From: JBBRUG01 sp038247995
Lineage (GTDB): Bacteria > Chloroflexota > Chloroflexia > Chloroflexales > Chloroflexaceae
Length of the DNA: 21,131 bases
Direction: 5' to 3'
NCBI GenBank assembly: GCA_038247995.1
Contig: JBBRUG010000061.1
Location: 1-21,131 of the forward strand
Each line of letters opens with the position of its first letter. Positions within the stretch are counted from its first letter, which is position 1. Shown in pieces: positions 20,835 to 21,131 of the stretch. A program made the translations under genes and the position numbers. Under the pieces are notes generated by a model. It searched no databases. It was not told the origin of the DNA and saw nothing but the letters and a program-made list of their open reading frames with translations.

Positions 20835-21131
20835 GAACCAAGAACCAAGGAACAAAGGAACCAAGAACCAAGGAACCAAGAACCAAGGAACCAAGAACCA
20901 AGGAACCAAGGAACCAAGAACCAAGGAACAGAGAACAGAGAACCAAGGAACAAAGGAACAAAGGAACAGAGAACAGAGAACCAAGGAACCAAGGAACAAA
21001 GAACCAAGGAACCAAGGAACCAAGGAACCAAGAACCAAGGAACCAAGAACCAAGGAACAGAGAACAGAGAACCAAGGAACCAAGGAACCAAGAACCAAGG
21101 AACCAAGAACCAAGGAACCAAGAACCAAGGA
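20835..21131. repeat. GAAC-initiated 7/8-mer tandem array (39 units, continues past window)
   Basis: The tract parses without remainder into 39 units that all begin GAAC: GAACCAA, GAACCAAG, GAACAAAG, GAACAAA and GAACAGA (17 heptamers, 22 octamers), ending in a partial unit at the edge. GAACAGA always comes as a doublet, three times. The plus strand has no T from 20827 to 21131, so no stop codon exists in any of six frames. Open frames here are therefore not evidence of coding. There are no unique spacers, so it is not CRISPR. It sits in the nuo operon upstream of nuoM. Confidence 0.95.

Noticed and set aside
20759..21128. Three minus-strand open frames encoding VPWFLGS-type repeats
   Set aside because: Caused by the A-free repeat strand, which cannot contain stop codons. 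No ATG, no ribosome site, no domain.
20835..21131. CRISPR array
   Set aside because: Units are contiguous 7/8-mers with no unique spacers, and no cas genes are present.

Overview
This window looks like chromosomal DNA of a Chloroflexota bacterium, probably a filamentous, gliding member of the Chloroflexales. That placement is an inference from gene content: a pyrR-pyrB-pyrC operon, an MglA/Roadblock/DUF4388 module, a diacylglycerol glycosyltransferase, a lipoprotein-type peptide ABC transporter, and nuoM/nuoN. It also rests on moderately high GC and on abundant simple heptamer repeats. No rRNA, tRNA, insertion sequence, phage gene or CRISPR array is visible.

Layout. Positions 1-473 (minus) hold the 5' part of an MGDG-synthase-like glycosyltransferase that runs off the left edge. 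Divergent from it is the pyrimidine operon pyrR-pyrB-pyrC (948-4025, plus). Its leader (681-950) carries a sigma70-type promoter, a PyrR-binding RNA loop, an intrinsic terminator, and a leader ORF that reads through the terminator and overlaps the pyrR start as ATGA. A perfect 34-nt palindrome and a promoter then precede a peptide-transporter operon (4468-8391: binding lipoprotein and two permeases, no ATPase). A membrane-anchored phospholipase D family protein follows (8527-9720).

From 12636 down to 9812 a minus-strand cluster encodes a helix-turn-helix protein, a Roadblock protein, an MglB-like Roadblock protein, an MglA GTPase and a DUF4388 protein: a compact small-GTPase signalling module. 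A 360-bp divergent intergenic region with palindromes separates it from a soluble GAF-PAS histidine kinase (12997-14592, plus). Then come a DUF58 protein (14674-15870), thioredoxin reductase (16107-17084) and an unrecognised 79-residue protein (17301-17540), all plus. nuoN and nuoM (17591-20784) lie on the minus strand, and the right edge is an array of 39 GAAC-initiated 7/8-mers with no T on the plus strand.

Most interesting points: (1) a pyr attenuator whose parts fit the ribosome-dependent mechanism proposed for Thermus rather than the Bacillus antiterminator; (2) a PyrC with all metal ligands but with the usual substrate-binding residues replaced, plus an insertion; (3) the HTH-Roadblock-MglB-MglA-DUF4388 module and its palindrome-rich control region; (4) the T-free heptamer array and related short GAACnnn tracts elsewhere in the window. 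All function calls come from reading motifs; no database search was run.
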